Assembly (NCBI RefSeq): GCF_004216665.1
Contig: NZ_SGWY01000002.1
Location: 534,685-598,684, forward strand
Direction of reading: 5' to 3'
Origin: Agromyces ramosus
Lineage (GTDB): Bacteria; Actinomycetota; Actinomycetes; Actinomycetales; Microbacteriaceae
Length of the DNA: 64,000 nt
Part shown: one piece after another, positions 18,304 to 30,693 of the stretch
Numbering within the stretch: the stretch's first letter is position 1
Layout: each line of letters starts with the position of its first letter
Made by a program: the position numbers and the translations under genes
Notes under the pieces: generated by a model
What the model saw: the letters and a program-made list of their open reading frames with translations, nothing else
The model's database searches: none
What the model was told of the DNA's origin: nothing

Positions 18304-18762
18304 GTGACCGATTCCGTCGATGTGCTGATCACGGCAGACCGCCTCCCGTCATACGCCCATCCGGGTGATGCGGGCGCCGACCTCCATGCCGCCGAATCCG
18401 TCGTGCTCGCCCCGGGGGAGCGTGCCACGGTGGGCACCGGCGTGGCGATCGCGCTGCCCGACGGGTACGTCGCGTTCGTCGTGCCGCGGTCGGGCCTCGC
18501 CTTCAAGCACGGCATCACGATCGTGAACGCGCCCGGCACGGTCGATGCCGGCTATCGCGGCGAGATCAAGGTCGCACTGCTCAACACCGATGCCCGCGAG
18601 CCGTACGCGATCGAGGCGGGCGACCGGATCGCCCAGCTCGTCGTCATGCCGGTGAGCCGAGCGCGGTTCGTCGAGGTCGAGCGGCTCCCCGGGAGCCTGC
18701 GCGGCGAGGGGGGATTCGGCTCCACGGGATTCCGGGAGCACAAGTCAGGAGTGAACGCGTGA
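18304..18762 (+). CDS. dut: dUTP diphosphatase
   Basis: A 152-residue homotrimeric dUTPase that hydrolyses dUTP to dUMP, keeping uracil out of DNA and feeding dTMP synthesis. The five motifs are visible: [37 protein letters not shown], a short [10 protein letters not shown], and the C-terminal Gly-rich [10 protein letters not shown] that closes over the nucleotide. The GTG start lies six bases after a -10 hexamer. The last four bases (GTGA) overlap the DUF3710 start, indicating an operon. Confidence 0.97.
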   Translation: MTDSVDVLITADRLPSYAHPGDAGADLHAAESVVLAPGERATVGTGVAIALPDGYVAFVVPRSGLAFKHGITIVNAPGTVDAGYRGEIKVALLNTDAREPYAIEAGDRIAQLVVMPVSRARFVEVERLPGSLRGEGGFGSTGFREHKSGVNA

Positions 18763-19379
18763 GCGACATCGAGAACGTCGGCGACATCCCCGTCGACCAG
18801 CCCAAGTCCGCACCCGACGATCGGCCCACCGCCGGTCCGTTCGACGAGTCCGAGGCGAACCCGGTCCGTCCGTACGTCGACCTCGGCGGCGTGAAGGTGC
18901 TGCCGCGCGAGGGACTCCACCTGCGGCTCGAGGTCGAGGAGGGCACGAAGCGCGTCGTCGCCATCGGCCTCGACTACGCGAACTCCACCCTCCAGGTGCA
19001 GCCGTTCGCGGCGCCGCGCACGAGCGGACTGTGGCACGAGATCCGCGCGCAGATCGCCGACCAGATCGCCCGCCAGGGCGGCACGACCACCGTGCGCGAG
19101 GGCGCGTTCGGACCCGAGCTGCTCGCACAGATCCCGGTCGCGGCCGCTGAGGGCCAGACCGGACACATGCGCCTCGCCCGCTTCATCGGCGTCGACGGCC
19201 CCCGATGGTTCCTCCGCGGCGTGATCGCCGGCGAGGCCGCGGTCGATCCCGCCGCCGCCGCGCAGGTCGAGGACCTCTTCCGTTCCATCGTCGTGGTGCG
19301 CGGCTCGACGCCGATGCCTCCCCGCGACCTCATCCCTCTCCGCATGCCCGCCGCGTCATCCGCCGCGCCCACCGTCTAG
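18759..19379 (+). CDS. DUF3710 domain protein
   Basis: A 206-residue soluble protein of the actinobacterial DUF3710 family, which almost always follows dut. Conserved stretches are [40 protein letters not shown] and [12 protein letters not shown]. No enzymatic motif is recognisable and the role is unknown. Translation is coupled to dut by a GTGA overlap and the DUF3159 gene follows after 2 bp. Confidence 0.93.
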   Translation: MSDIENVGDIPVDQPKSAPDDRPTAGPFDESEANPVRPYVDLGGVKVLPREGLHLRLEVEEGTKRVVAIGLDYANSTLQVQPFAAPRTSGLWHEIRAQIADQIARQGGTTTVREGAFGPELLAQIPVAAAEGQTGHMRLARFIGVDGPRWFLRGVIAGEAAVDPAAAAQVEDLFRSIVVVRGSTPMPPRDLIPLRMPAASSAAPTV

Positions 19380-19381
19380 CG

Positions 19382-20242
19382 ATGACCGAACCCGACGCCG
19401 AGCGCCGACCCGTTCGCGACGACCGGGCGGATGCCGCCGACGCTGTTCCGGCACCGTCCGACGAGGTCGGGGCCCGCGGCGCCTCCGGCGATATGGGCGC
19501 AGCGGATGCCGCGGCCGGCGCGTCGCCCGATTCGGCCGAGTTCGCGCGGCAGTTCGCCGCCGCAGCGGAGCGCAGCGGCCTCGGCGCCCTCGCGCGTGAC
19601 GAGCGCCTGACCGGGCGCGACCTGCTCGGCGCCGTCGGGGGAGTCCGGGGAATCCTCGAGGCGCTCCTGCCCGGACTCGTGTTCCTCGTCACCTACAGCG
19701 TGCTCACGAGCTTCGCCGGATGGGACGCGCAGGCCGCGCTCGTGCCGTCGCTCGCGGCATCCGTCGGTCTCGCGGTGGTGTTCACGATCGTCCGCATCGC
19801 GACGAAGGGCCAGCCGACCCAGGCCATCGCCGGCCTGGTCGGCGTGCTCGCGTCCGCGGCGCTCGCGCTGTGGACCGGCAACGCCCGGGACAACTACGTG
19901 CTCGGCTTCTTCACGAACGCGGCGTACGCGCTCGCCCTGTTCATCTCGCTCCTGGTGCGCTGGCCGGCGCTCGGCCTGATCGTGGGCTTCCTCATGGGCG
20001 ACGGACTCGCGTGGCGCGAGGACAAGCGCAAGTACCGTGCGGCCCAGTTCCTCACCCTCGTGTGGATCGGGCTGTTCGTGGCCCGGCTCGTGGTGCAGGT
20101 TCCCCTCTACCTGGTCGACAACGTCGAAGCGCTCGGGGCCACACGCCTCCTCATGGGCGTGCCGCTGTACGCGCTCGTGCTCGTGTTCTCCTGGCTCGTC
20201 GTGCGGGCGGTGTATCCGTCGTCCCGGCGCTCGGACGGATGA
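19382..20242 (+). CDS. DUF3159 membrane protein
   Basis: A 286-residue protein with a disordered, acidic N-terminal ~65 residues and five or six transmembrane segments from about residue 95. The GGVRGILEALLPGLVFLVTY stretch that opens the membrane domain is typical of DUF3159, a conserved actinobacterial family of unknown function that is part of the dut-DUF3710 operon. It starts 2 bp after the DUF3710 stop. A palindromic operator for aconitase lies just after its stop codon. Confidence 0.92.
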   Translation: MTEPDAERRPVRDDRADAADAVPAPSDEVGARGASGDMGAADAAAGASPDSAEFARQFAAAAERSGLGALARDERLTGRDLLGAVGGVRGILEALLPGLVFLVTYSVLTSFAGWDAQAALVPSLAASVGLAVVFTIVRIATKGQPTQAIAGLVGVLASAALALWTGNARDNYVLGFFTNAAYALALFISLLVRWPALGLIVGFLMGDGLAWREDKRKYRAAQFLTLVWIGLFVARLVVQVPLYLVDNVEALGATRLLMGVPLYALVLVFSWLVVRAVYPSSRRSDG

Positions 20243-20248
20243 TAGAGT
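20243..20248 (+). promoter_or_regulatory. -10 element for aconitase
   Basis: TAGAGT, with a predicted start near 20255 that falls inside the 20-bp palindrome. This gives an acn leader of about 140 nt. Confidence 0.45.
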
Positions 20249-20267
20249 TATCTCGACGTCAAGATAA
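20248..20267. promoter_or_regulatory. 20-bp palindromic operator upstream of acn (TamR/MarR-like)
   Basis: TTATCTCGACGTCAAGATAA is a palindrome with a single mismatched pair. It overlaps the predicted transcription start. From memory, it resembles sites for the MarR-family regulator TamR, which controls aconitase and other TCA genes in Streptomyces. That identity is inference. Confidence 0.6.
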
Positions 20268-20395
20268 ATCCGGCGCCACGACGGTGCCGGGCCGGGGGAC
20301 GCTTAGGTGAACCTTGCTGGATCAGCCCCCTGTCTGACAGAGAAGATGGAGCGTCGCGCGCATGTCCGCGCGGCATCCGCGAAGGAGAGGACATC

Positions 20396-23206
<2,811 letters not shown>

Positions 23207-23220
23207 GGCGACGCACGCGC

Positions 23221-23252
23221 TCGGGGCGGTCGGCATGAGCCGGCCGCCCCGA
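23221..23252 (+). terminator. Intrinsic terminator after acnA
   Basis: 14-bp arms 23221-23234 and 23239-23252 with one G-U pair and an ATGA loop. Confidence 0.8.
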
Positions 23253-23282
23253 ACTCTTCCCGGCCTCCCAGAGTGCCCGGCG

Positions 23283-23288
23283 TAGACT
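23283..23288 (+). promoter_or_regulatory. -10 element for dxs
   Basis: TAGACT. The predicted start is A23295, itself the A of an in-frame ATG. The mRNA is therefore either leaderless from 23295 or has a 39-nt leader to the ATG at 23334. Confidence 0.45.
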
Positions 23289-23333
23289 CGATTGATGCGC
23301 GGCCGATGCCGCACTGGACCCGGAGGCACGCAC

Positions 23334-25280
23334 ATGACCCTGCTCGAGACGATCTCGGGACCGCGCGACCTCGATGCGCTGAGTTCCGAGCAGCTCGAGC
23401 AGCTCGCGATCGAGATCCGCGAGTACCTCGTCGCATCGGTGTCGAAGACGGGCGGTCACCTCGGGCCGAACCTCGGCGTCGTCGAGATGACCATCGCGAT
23501 CCACCGGGTGTTCGACTCGCCGCGCGACGCGATCGTGTTCGACACCGGGCACCAGTCGTACGTCCACAAGCTCCTCACGGGCCGCAAGGACCTGTCGACG
23601 CTGCGGAAGACGGGCGGCCTCGCCGGGTACCCGCAGCGCTCGGAGTCCGAGCACGACATCGTCGAGAGCTCGCACGCGTCCAGCTCGCTCTCGTGGGCCG
23701 ACGGCATCTCGAAGGCGTTCGAGATGACCGGCCAGCACGACCGCCATGTCGTCGCCGTCGTCGGCGACGGCGCGCTCACGGGCGGCATGACGTGGGAGGC
23801 GTTGAACAACATCTCCGACGACAACACCCGCAAGCTCATCGTCGTCGTGAACGACAACGGCCGCTCCTACGCCCCGACGATCGGCGGCATGGCGCGGTTC
23901 CTCAACTCGGTGCGCACGAACCAGTCGTACCGGAACCTGCACCTCTCGAGCAGCCGGGCGTTCGACCGGCTCGGCGGGCCGGCGCGTGCCTTCTACCGGG
24001 GGGTTCGCGGCGGGCTGCACGGATTCCTCAGCCGCTTCACGGGCAACGAGGCGCTCTACTCGAACCTCGACATCAAGTACGTCGGCCCGGTCGACGGCCA
24101 CGACGAGCGAGCCATGGAGGCGGCGCTCCGCCAGGCGAAGGCCTACGGCGCGCCGGTCATCGTGCACACGATCACCGACAAGGGCCGGGGCTACGAGCCC
24201 GCCCGACTCGACGTCGCCGACCAGTTCCACGCCGTCGGGCAGATCGATCCCGAGACGGGCGAGTCGCTCGAGGCCGCGTCCGCCCCCTCGTGGACCAGCG
24301 TGTTCGCCGACGAGCTCGTGCGCCAGGCGGAGCGGAACGAGCGCCTGGTCGGCATCACCGCGGCGATGCTGCGGCCGACGGGCCTCCACCGCATGGCGGA
24401 GCGGTTCCCGAACCGGGTCTTCGACGTCGGCATCGCCGAGCAGCATGCCGCGACCTCGGCCGCCGGCCTGGCGTTCGGCGGGCTGCATCCGGTGGTCGCG
24501 GTCTACGCCACGTTCATCAACCGCGCCTTCGACCAGGTCCTCATGGATGTCGCGCTGCACAAGGCCGGCGTCACGTTCGTGCTCGACCGCGCCGGCGTCA
24601 CCGGCCCCGACGGGCCGAGCCATCACGGGGTCTGGGACCTCTCGATCCTGCAGGTCGTGCCGGGGATCCGGATCGCGGCCCCGCGCGACTCGGTCCGGCT
24701 GGCCGAGGAGCTCGGCGAGGCGGTGGCCGTCGACGACGCCCCCACGGTGCTGCGCTTCCCGAAGGGGACGGTGGGCGTCGACTACGACGCCGTGCGACGC
24801 ACGGAGGACGGCGTCGACGTGCTGGCCGAATCTGCCCGCAAGGACGTGCTGCTCGTCACGGTCGGCCCGATGGCCGGACTCGGGCTCGAGGTCGCCGAGC
24901 GCCTCGAGGCACAGGGCATCGGGGCGACCGTCGTCGACCCGCGCTGGGTCGTGCCCGTCCCCGCGAGCGTCATCGGCCTGGCTCGCGAACACCGCATCGT
25001 CGTGAGCATCGAGGACGGCATCCGTGTCGGCGGCATCGGCACGCGCATCCGCCAGGACCTCCGCGAGGCCGACGTCGACACCGCCGTCACCGAGATCGGA
25101 CTGCCCGACGAGTTCCTCGAGCACGGGTCGCGCGGGGACATCCTCGAGCGCGTCGGTCTCACGCCCCAGCACATCGCGCGCGACGTGACCGCCATGGTGC
25201 TCGGCTCGAAGCTGCCGCATGCGCGCGGCGCCGGGCTCGAGAGCGTCTCGAGCGATACCCGCCCGCAGCCGCGGTTCTGA
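23334..25280 (+). CDS. dxs: 1-deoxy-D-xylulose-5-phosphate synthase
   Basis: A 648-residue thiamine-diphosphate enzyme that condenses pyruvate and glyceraldehyde 3-phosphate, the first step of the MEP isoprenoid pathway. The TPP motif is [16 protein letters not shown] and the transketolase pyrimidine domain contains [15 protein letters not shown]. The N-terminal [15 protein letters not shown] is typical. The ATG at 23334 has a GGAGG site and matches the family start; an ATG at 23295 would add 13 residues. A bidirectional terminator separates it from the convergent fatty-acid genes. Confidence 0.97.
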   Translation: MTLLETISGPRDLDALSSEQLEQLAIEIREYLVASVSKTGGHLGPNLGVVEMTIAIHRVFDSPRDAIVFDTGHQSYVHKLLTGRKDLSTLRKTGGLAGYPQRSESEHDIVESSHASSSLSWADGISKAFEMTGQHDRHVVAVVGDGALTGGMTWEALNNISDDNTRKLIVVVNDNGRSYAPTIGGMARFLNSVRTNQSYRNLHLSSSRAFDRLGGPARAFYRGVRGGLHGFLSRFTGNEALYSNLDIKYVGPVDGHDERAMEAALRQAKAYGAPVIVHTITDKGRGYEPARLDVADQFHAVGQIDPETGESLEAASAPSWTSVFADELVRQAERNERLVGITAAMLRPTGLHRMAERFPNRVFDVGIAEQHAATSAAGLAFGGLHPVVAVYATFINRAFDQVLMDVALHKAGVTFVLDRAGVTGPDGPSHHGVWDLSILQVVPGIRIAAPRDSVRLAEELGEAVAVDDAPTVLRFPKGTVGVDYDAVRRTEDGVDVLAESARKDVLLVTVGPMAGLGLEVAERLEAQGIGATVVDPRWVVPVPASVIGLAREHRIVVSIEDGIRVGGIGTRIRQDLREADVDTAVTEIGLPDEFLEHGSRGDILERVGLTPQHIARDVTAMVLGSKLPHARGAGLESVSSDTRPQPRF

Positions 25281-25351
25281 CCGCGCGGTCGCCGTGGCGG
25301 CATCCGTCGTCGACGCATCGAGCGGATGCCGCGGCGAACGCCGTACGGACG

Positions 25352-25387
25352 GCGACGGCCCTCCGGCATGCACCGGAGGGCCGTCGC
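25352..25387. terminator. Bidirectional terminator between dxs and the fatty-acid genes
   Basis: Perfect 15-bp inverted repeat: arms 25352-25366 and 25373-25387, loop CATGCA. It serves convergent transcripts. Confidence 0.85.
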
Positions 25388-25397
25388 GTTCCGGCGG

Positions 25398-27539
25398 CTA
25401 CGCGCCGGTGCCGCGAACCGGCGGGTGGTGGAACGTGTCCCCGAAGACGCGCTCCGAGGCTCCGACCCGGTCGAGGTACGGCGTCACTCCGCCCATCTGG
25501 AACGGGAAGCCGGCGCCGAGGATCATGCAGAGGTCGATGTCCTCGGGCGCGGCGACCACCTGGTCGTCGAGCATGAGCCTGACCTCACGCGCGAGGCCGT
25601 CCTGCAGCGCGAGGAGGATGTCGTCGGCGCTGCGCGGGTGCTTCCCGCCCGACACGATCTTCATGGCGCCCTTGTCGAACCCCTTGACCTTGCCCTTGTC
25701 GTCCTTGTCGAGGAGCTTGCCGTATTCGGCGAGGCGGTGCAGGTTCTCGCTGCGGTAGAACCGATCGGGGAACGCGGCGTGATGGGTGTCGAGCACGTGG
25801 GCGCCCACCTTCAGGCCCACCAGGTCGAGCAGCGTCGAGGGCGCCATCGGCAGTCCGAGCGGCGCGATCGCCGTGTCGACGGTCTCGAAGGAGGTGCCCT
25901 CGTCGACCGCGCGCATCGCCGCGCCGAGCAGCACGGCGAGCAGGCGGTTGACCACGAAACCGGGGGTGTCGGCCGTGATCACCGCGTTCTTCTTCAGGTT
26001 CTTCGCGGTGACCATCGCGGTCGAGAGCGTGGCGTCGTCGGTGTGCGGCGTCTTCACGACCTCGATGAGCGGCATCACCGCGACGGGGGTGAAGAAGTGG
26101 AAGCCGACGAGGCGCTCGGGGTGCGCCAGCTTCGATCCGATCTGCTCGACCGAGAGCGACGAGGTGTTCGTGGCGAGCACGGCCTCGGAGGAGACGAACT
26201 GCTCGATCTCGGCGAAGACGTCCTGCTTGATCTGGAGCTCCTCGAAGACGGCTTCGATGACCCAGTCGCAGTCGGCGAAGTCCGCCTTGTCGGTGGTGCC
26301 GGTGACGAGCGCCTTCAGCCGGTTCGACTCGTCGGGGGAGATGCGGCCCTTGCCGAGCAGTGCGTCGATCTCACCCGTGATGTACGCCACGCCCTTGTCG
26401 ACGCGCTCCTGGTCGATGTCGGTGATGACCACCGGCACCCGAAGGCGGCGGACGAAGAGCAGCGCGAGCTGGCCGGCCATGTAGCCCGCACCGACCACGC
26501 CCACCTTCGTGACCTTCTTCGCGAGGTCCTTGTCGGGTGCGCCGGCCGGGCGCTTGGTGCGCTTCTGCACCAGGTTGAACGCGTAGACGGATGCCTGGAG
26601 CTGATCGCCCGCGATGAGGTCGGCGAGCACCTCGTCCTCACGCTGGAACCCCTCGGCACGCGTGCCGCTCCTGGCCGCCTTCATGAGGTCGAGCGCCGCG
26701 TACGGGGACTGCGGGATCGAGCCGATGCGGCTCTTCAGCATCTTCGTCGCGATGCCGATCGCGGCGTCCCACTTGACCAGGCGCTCCACCTTGCCGGGCT
26801 CGTTCGGGCGCTTGACCTTGACGCGACCCGAGATCACGTCGTCGGCCCACCGGAGCGAGTCCTCGAGATAACTCACCGAGGGGAAGATCGCGTCGGCGAT
26901 GCCGAGGTCGAACGCGTCCTGGCCCGTGAGCGTGCGGTTCTGCTTCAGCGGGTTCTCGATGACGACCTTCAGGGCGTTCTCGATTCCGATGAGGTTGGGC
27001 AGGATCGTCGCGCCGCCCCAACCGGGGATCAGGCCGAGGAACACCTCGGGCAGAGCGAGCGCCGGGGCGGAGGCATCCACCGTGCGGTAGTCCGCGTGCA
27101 GGCCGATCTCGAGGCCGCCGCCGAGCGCGAGGCCGTTGTAGAACACGAACGTGGGCACGCCCACATGGGTGAGCTTGCCGAGCGCGTAGTGGCCGAGCTG
27201 CACGAACTTCTTCGCGGTCTCCGTGTCGGGGATCTCGGCGACCTTCGAGAGATCCGCGCCCGCGGCGAGGATGAACGCCTTGCCCGTCACCGCGACCGCG
27301 TCGATCTCACCCGCGGCGGCGCGCGCGGTGAGCTCGTCGAGCGTCTTCGCGTACTCCAGCAGCGTGGCGGCGCCGAGGGTGTTCGGGCGCGTGTGGTCGC
27401 GTCCGTTGTCGAGGGTGATCAGCGCGAGCGTCTTGCCCGACGCCAGGGGGATGTCGCGCACGTAGGAGTGCGTGACGACCTCGTCGTCGCCCGCGAGGGC
27501 CACCAGGGAGTCGAAGTCGATGGTCGAGTAGTCGGTCAT
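25398..27539 (-). CDS. Bifunctional enoyl-CoA hydratase / 3-hydroxyacyl-CoA dehydrogenase
   Basis: A 713-residue beta-oxidation multifunctional alpha subunit. Residues 1-260 are a crotonase domain with GLALGGGLEIGL and LPEVFLGLIPGWGG supplying the two catalytic glutamates. From about residue 340 a Rossmann NAD-binding domain starts VGVVGAGYMAG, and the hydroxyacyl-CoA dehydrogenase catalytic His lies in HFFTPVAVMPLIEV. It hydrates 2-enoyl-CoA and oxidises the 3-hydroxyacyl-CoA. The ATG at 27539 is 2 bp after the thiolase stop, a fadBA-like operon in thiolase-first order. Confidence 0.95.
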   Translation of the reverse strand: MTDYSTIDFDSLVALAGDDEVVTHSYVRDIPLASGKTLALITLDNGRDHTRPNTLGAATLLEYAKTLDELTARAAAGEIDAVAVTGKAFILAAGADLSKVAEIPDTETAKKFVQLGHYALGKLTHVGVPTFVFYNGLALGGGLEIGLHADYRTVDASAPALALPEVFLGLIPGWGGATILPNLIGIENALKVVIENPLKQNRTLTGQDAFDLGIADAIFPSVSYLEDSLRWADDVISGRVKVKRPNEPGKVERLVKWDAAIGIATKMLKSRIGSIPQSPYAALDLMKAARSGTRAEGFQREDEVLADLIAGDQLQASVYAFNLVQKRTKRPAGAPDKDLAKKVTKVGVVGAGYMAGQLALLFVRRLRVPVVITDIDQERVDKGVAYITGEIDALLGKGRISPDESNRLKALVTGTTDKADFADCDWVIEAVFEELQIKQDVFAEIEQFVSSEAVLATNTSSLSVEQIGSKLAHPERLVGFHFFTPVAVMPLIEVVKTPHTDDATLSTAMVTAKNLKKNAVITADTPGFVVNRLLAVLLGAAMRAVDEGTSFETVDTAIAPLGLPMAPSTLLDLVGLKVGAHVLDTHHAAFPDRFYRSENLHRLAEYGKLLDKDDKGKVKGFDKGAMKIVSGGKHPRSADDILLALQDGLAREVRLMLDDQVVAAPEDIDLCMILGAGFPFQMGGVTPYLDRVGASERVFGDTFHHPPVRGTGA

Positions 27540-27541
27540 CC

Positions 27542-28747
27542 TCAGGCCTTCTTCGCCTTCTTGTTGAAGTTCGGGTTCTCCCAGATCATCGTGCCGCCCT
27601 GTCCGAGGCCGACGCACATGCTGGTGATGCCGTAGCGCACGTCGGGGCGCTCGGTGAACTGGCTCGCGAGCTGGTTCATGAGGCGCACGCCCGAGGACGC
27701 GAGCGGGTGGCCGACCGCGATCGCGCCGCCCCACGGGTTGATCCGCGGGTCGTCGTCGGCGATGCCGTAGTGGTCCATGAACGAGAGCACCTGCACGGCG
27801 AACGCCTCGTTCATCTCGAACAGGTCGATGTCGTCGATCGTGAGGCCGGCCTTGCGGAGGGCCTTCTCGGTCGCCGGGATCGGTCCGATCCCCATGATCT
27901 CGGGGTCCACGCCCGCGAACGCGAAGCTGACGAGCTTCATCTTCGGGGTGAGGCCGAGCTCCTTGGCCGCGGCGCCCGACGCCAGGATGGCCGCCGTCGC
28001 GCCGTCGTTCAAGCCGGACGCGTTGCCCGCGGTGATCCGGCCGTGCGGGCGGAACGGCGTCTTCAGCGTCGCGAGGCCCTCGAGCGTGGTCTCGGGACGC
28101 ATCACCTCGTCGCGCGTGGCGAGTCCCCATCCCTCCTCGGTCCGAACGGCGACGGGCACGAGGTCCTGCTGGATCTTCCCGGCGTCGTAGGCCGCGGCGG
28201 TCTTCTGCTGGCTGGCGAGGGCGAAGCGGTCGCTGCGCTCCTTGGTCAGCTGCGGGAAGCGGTCGTGGATGCGCTCGGCGGTCGCGCCCATGACGAGGGC
28301 GTCCTCGCCGACGAGGCGCTCGCTGAGGAAGCGGGGGTTGGGGTCGACGCCGGAGCCCATCGGGTGGTGGCCCATGTGCTCGACGCCGCCGGCGATGGCC
28401 ACGTCGTACATGCCGAATCCGATCGAGCCCGACATCATCGCCGCGGCGGTCATGGCGCCGGCGCACATGCGGTCGATCGAGAACCCCGGCACGGTCTTCG
28501 GGAGCCCCGCCAGGATGGCGGCCGTGCGCCCGAGCGTGAGGCCCTGGTCCCCGGTCTGGGTGGTGGCCGCGATCGCCACGTCGTCGATGCGGTCCTTCGG
28601 CACGTTCGGATTGCGTTCGAGCAGTGCGACGATCGCCTTGACGACGAGGTCGTCGGCTCTCGTGTTCCAGTACATGCCCTTTTCACCGGCTCGCCCGAAC
28701 GGGGTTCGGACCCCGTCGACGAACACGACTTCAGCTCGTTCAGCCAC
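27542..28747 (-). CDS. Acetyl-CoA C-acyltransferase (thiolase)
   Basis: A 401-residue thiolase that cleaves 3-ketoacyl-CoA in the last step of beta-oxidation. The nucleophile is Cys95 in DRMCAGAM, the catalytic His lies in GGAIAVGHPLASSG, and the second Cys in SMCVGLGQGG. I chose the GTG at 28747, which has AAAGTGAG seven bases upstream and gives the family N-terminus MAERAEVVFVDGVRTPFG. A GTG at 28759 would add four residues. It is the first gene of a two-gene operon with the hydratase/dehydrogenase; a -10 element lies at 28779-28784. Confidence 0.95.
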   Translation of the reverse strand: MAERAEVVFVDGVRTPFGRAGEKGMYWNTRADDLVVKAIVALLERNPNVPKDRIDDVAIAATTQTGDQGLTLGRTAAILAGLPKTVPGFSIDRMCAGAMTAAAMMSGSIGFGMYDVAIAGGVEHMGHHPMGSGVDPNPRFLSERLVGEDALVMGATAERIHDRFPQLTKERSDRFALASQQKTAAAYDAGKIQQDLVPVAVRTEEGWGLATRDEVMRPETTLEGLATLKTPFRPHGRITAGNASGLNDGATAAILASGAAAKELGLTPKMKLVSFAFAGVDPEIMGIGPIPATEKALRKAGLTIDDIDLFEMNEAFAVQVLSFMDHYGIADDDPRINPWGGAIAVGHPLASSGVRLMNQLASQFTERPDVRYGITSMCVGLGQGGTMIWENPNFNKKAKKA

Positions 28748-28778
28748 GCTGCAGCTCACTTTCGATCAGGATGCTTCG

Positions 28779-28784
28779 ATCCTA
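28779..28784 (-). promoter_or_regulatory. -10 element for the thiolase operon
   Basis: TAGGAT on the minus strand. Predicted start near 28772, with a leader of about 25 nt. Confidence 0.45.
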
Positions 28785-28822
28785 CGAACGCGATCCGAGG
28801 GCGCTGAATCGCTTGACGGAAC

Positions 28823-30019
28823 CTACGAACCGCCCGTCGCGGCATCCTGAACAGATTGTGCTGCCTCGACAAAGGCATCCGCGATTATCTGTGCGGTTGC
28901 CGCAACCTGCCACGGGCGAGCGCCGAGGGACGCCAGCGCCGATGCGATGGACTCCTCGGTGGGCTCGGCCGGCGGGTTCCACGCCACGCGACGCAGGTGG
29001 TCGGGCGTGAGCAGGTTCTCGACGGGCATGTCGACCTGCTCGGCGACCTCGACGATCCCCGCCCTCGCCAGTCGCAGCCGGGCGTCCGCCTCGGGATTGC
29101 GCATCGACCAGGCGCGGGGCGGCGGCGGCGAGTCGCTCGGCACGCGCACGGCCGGGAGCTCGTCGGTGGCGAGTCCGCGCTCGATCGCCGACCACCATCG
29201 ATCGAGTTCGGATCGGCTCGCCCGACCGGTGAACTCGCGCAGGTCGGCGAGGGCCCGCCGGGTCCGGGGGAGCGCCTTCGCGACGGCGAGGATCGACGAG
29301 TCGGGCACCATGCGCCCCGGTGCGATGTCGAGTTCCGAGGCGCGTGCGTCTCGAGCGAGCCACAGCTCGCGCGCGACCGCGAGGTTGCGGGGATTGCGCA
29401 CGGCGTGGATGCCCGAGAGCCGTCGCCACGGCTCGGCGGCCGGCGGCTTCGCCTCCTTGTGCAGCACCGCCTCGAACTCCTCGGCCGCGAGGTCGGCCTT
29501 GCCCGTCTCGGCGAGGCGCTCGGCGAGGCGGTCGCGCACGTCGACGAGGAGTTCCACGTCGAGGGCGGCGTACTTCAACCAGGCCTGAGGCAGCGGACGG
29601 GTCGACCAGTCGGCCGCCGAGTGCTCCTTCGCGAGCTTGATGTCGAGCAGCTCCTCCACGACCGAGGCGAGCCCGACGCGGGGCATCCCGAGCAGCCGGG
29701 CGGCGAGCTCGGTGTCGAAGATCCGGTCGGGGTCGAGTCCGACCTCGCGGAGGCAGGCGAGGTCCTGGCTCGCGGCGTGGAGCACCCACTCCTCGGCGTG
29801 GATCGCCTCCTCGAGCGGGGAGAAGTCGGGGATCTCGGGCGGGTCGAAGAGGAACGTGCCCGCGCCCCGCCGGTACATCTGGATGAGGTAGGCGCGCTGC
29901 GAGTACCGGAATCCGCTCGCTCGCTCCGCGTCCACCGCGATCGGGCCCTCACCGTCTGCCAGCTTCCGAACCGCGTCGCCGAAGTCGGCGGGCGACTCGA
30001 TCACCCGGAATTCATCCAC
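28823..30019 (-). CDS. rnd: Ribonuclease D (HRDC-containing 3'-5' exonuclease)
   Basis: A 398-residue DEDDy exonuclease with roles in tRNA 3' maturation and RNA decay. Metal ligands are Asp30 and Glu32 (VDAERASGF), Asp86 (HAASQDLACL), and Tyr150/Asp154 (KYAALDVELL). An HRDC domain follows at about residues 205-285 (RNPRNLAVARELWLARDARA). Length and order are normal for the actinobacterial enzyme. The GTG at 30019 has a GGAGG site and overlaps the DUF3000 gene by 8 bp, so the two are coupled. Confidence 0.95.
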   Translation of the reverse strand: MDEFRVIESPADFGDAVRKLADGEGPIAVDAERASGFRYSQRAYLIQMYRRGAGTFLFDPPEIPDFSPLEEAIHAEEWVLHAASQDLACLREVGLDPDRIFDTELAARLLGMPRVGLASVVEELLDIKLAKEHSAADWSTRPLPQAWLKYAALDVELLVDVRDRLAERLAETGKADLAAEEFEAVLHKEAKPPAAEPWRRLSGIHAVRNPRNLAVARELWLARDARASELDIAPGRMVPDSSILAVAKALPRTRRALADLREFTGRASRSELDRWWSAIERGLATDELPAVRVPSDSPPPPRAWSMRNPEADARLRLARAGIVEVAEQVDMPVENLLTPDHLRRVAWNPPAEPTEESIASALASLGARPWQVAATAQIIADAFVEAAQSVQDAATGGS

Positions 30020-30602
30020 GGTCGGTCCTCCGTCGGGGCAGGGCGGTCACCCCCTCTGAACGAGGCGGCAGCCCCGCGAGCATGCACAACAACTCTCCCC
30101 AGCCTTCCACATGCGGGCCGACGGCTGCGTCGAGGGGGGTCCACGACGCCCGGACCTCGATCTGCGCGCCGTCGCCCTGCCGGGCCAGCTCGCCGAATCC
30201 CGTCGAGAGGATCTTGGTCGCGGTGCCGGATGCCGCGATGTACCGTGCACCCCGGGCGTCGAGCGCGTCGACGAGCCAGGACCACGCGACATCCGCGAGG
30301 AACGGGTCGAGGCCGATGTCCGTCTCGAGGGGTGCCTGGGCGAAGCAGACCACGCGGAAGCGGCCGCCCCAGGCCTCGGGCTCGTCGGGGTCGTAGAGGA
30401 GTACGAACCGACCGGTGCCCAGGTCGGAGTCGTCGCCGTGACGCGTGGGCGCGACATCCGCCGACAGTGCGACCGCGAACGGGGCCAGCGAGCCGGGCGC
30501 GGGGATCTCCGAGATACGCAGTTCCGCACGCGGCGAGGCCGCACGCAGGGCTTCGAGTGCGGCCTCGAACTCTGGTGGCTGATGCGTCGCGGAGTCGGGC
30601 AC
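30012..30602 (-). CDS. DUF3000 domain protein
   Basis: A 196-residue soluble protein of the actinobacterial DUF3000 family. Conserved elements are APFAVALSADV, GTGRFVLLYDPDEPEAWGGR and LADVAWSWLVDALDARGARY. No catalytic motif is recognised. It is constantly found upstream of rnd in relatives; here it overlaps rnd by 8 bp. The GTG start at 30602 has a -10 hexamer ending six bases upstream and no ribosome site, suggesting a leaderless mRNA. Confidence 0.9.
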   Translation of the reverse strand: MPDSATHQPPEFEAALEALRAASPRAELRISEIPAPGSLAPFAVALSADVAPTRHGDDSDLGTGRFVLLYDPDEPEAWGGRFRVVCFAQAPLETDIGLDPFLADVAWSWLVDALDARGARYIAASGTATKILSTGFGELARQGDGAQIEVRASWTPLDAAVGPHVEGWGELLCMLAGLPPRSEGVTALPRRRTDRG

Positions 30603-30608
30603 GAGTGC

Positions 30609-30618
30609 AGACTAGAGT
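30609..30618. promoter_or_regulatory. Overlapping divergent -10 elements
   Basis: The palindrome AGACTAGAGTCT (30609-30620) holds TAGTCT on the minus strand, six bases before the DUF3000 GTG. It also holds TAGAGT on the plus strand (30613-30618) for the hydrolase gene at 30694. The two polymerases could not bind at once. Confidence 0.5.
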
Positions 30619-30693
30619 CTCGGGTGGAGCGGATGTCGGCGGCACGCCGCACCGCCGCCCACACGGACGACGGCTTCGCGAGGGAGGGCACGG

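Noticed and set aside
27540..28466. Apparent long N-terminal extension of the hydratase/dehydrogenase
   Set aside because: Read in another frame across the thiolase gene; Arg/Gly/Pro-rich nonsense. The true start is the ATG at 27539.
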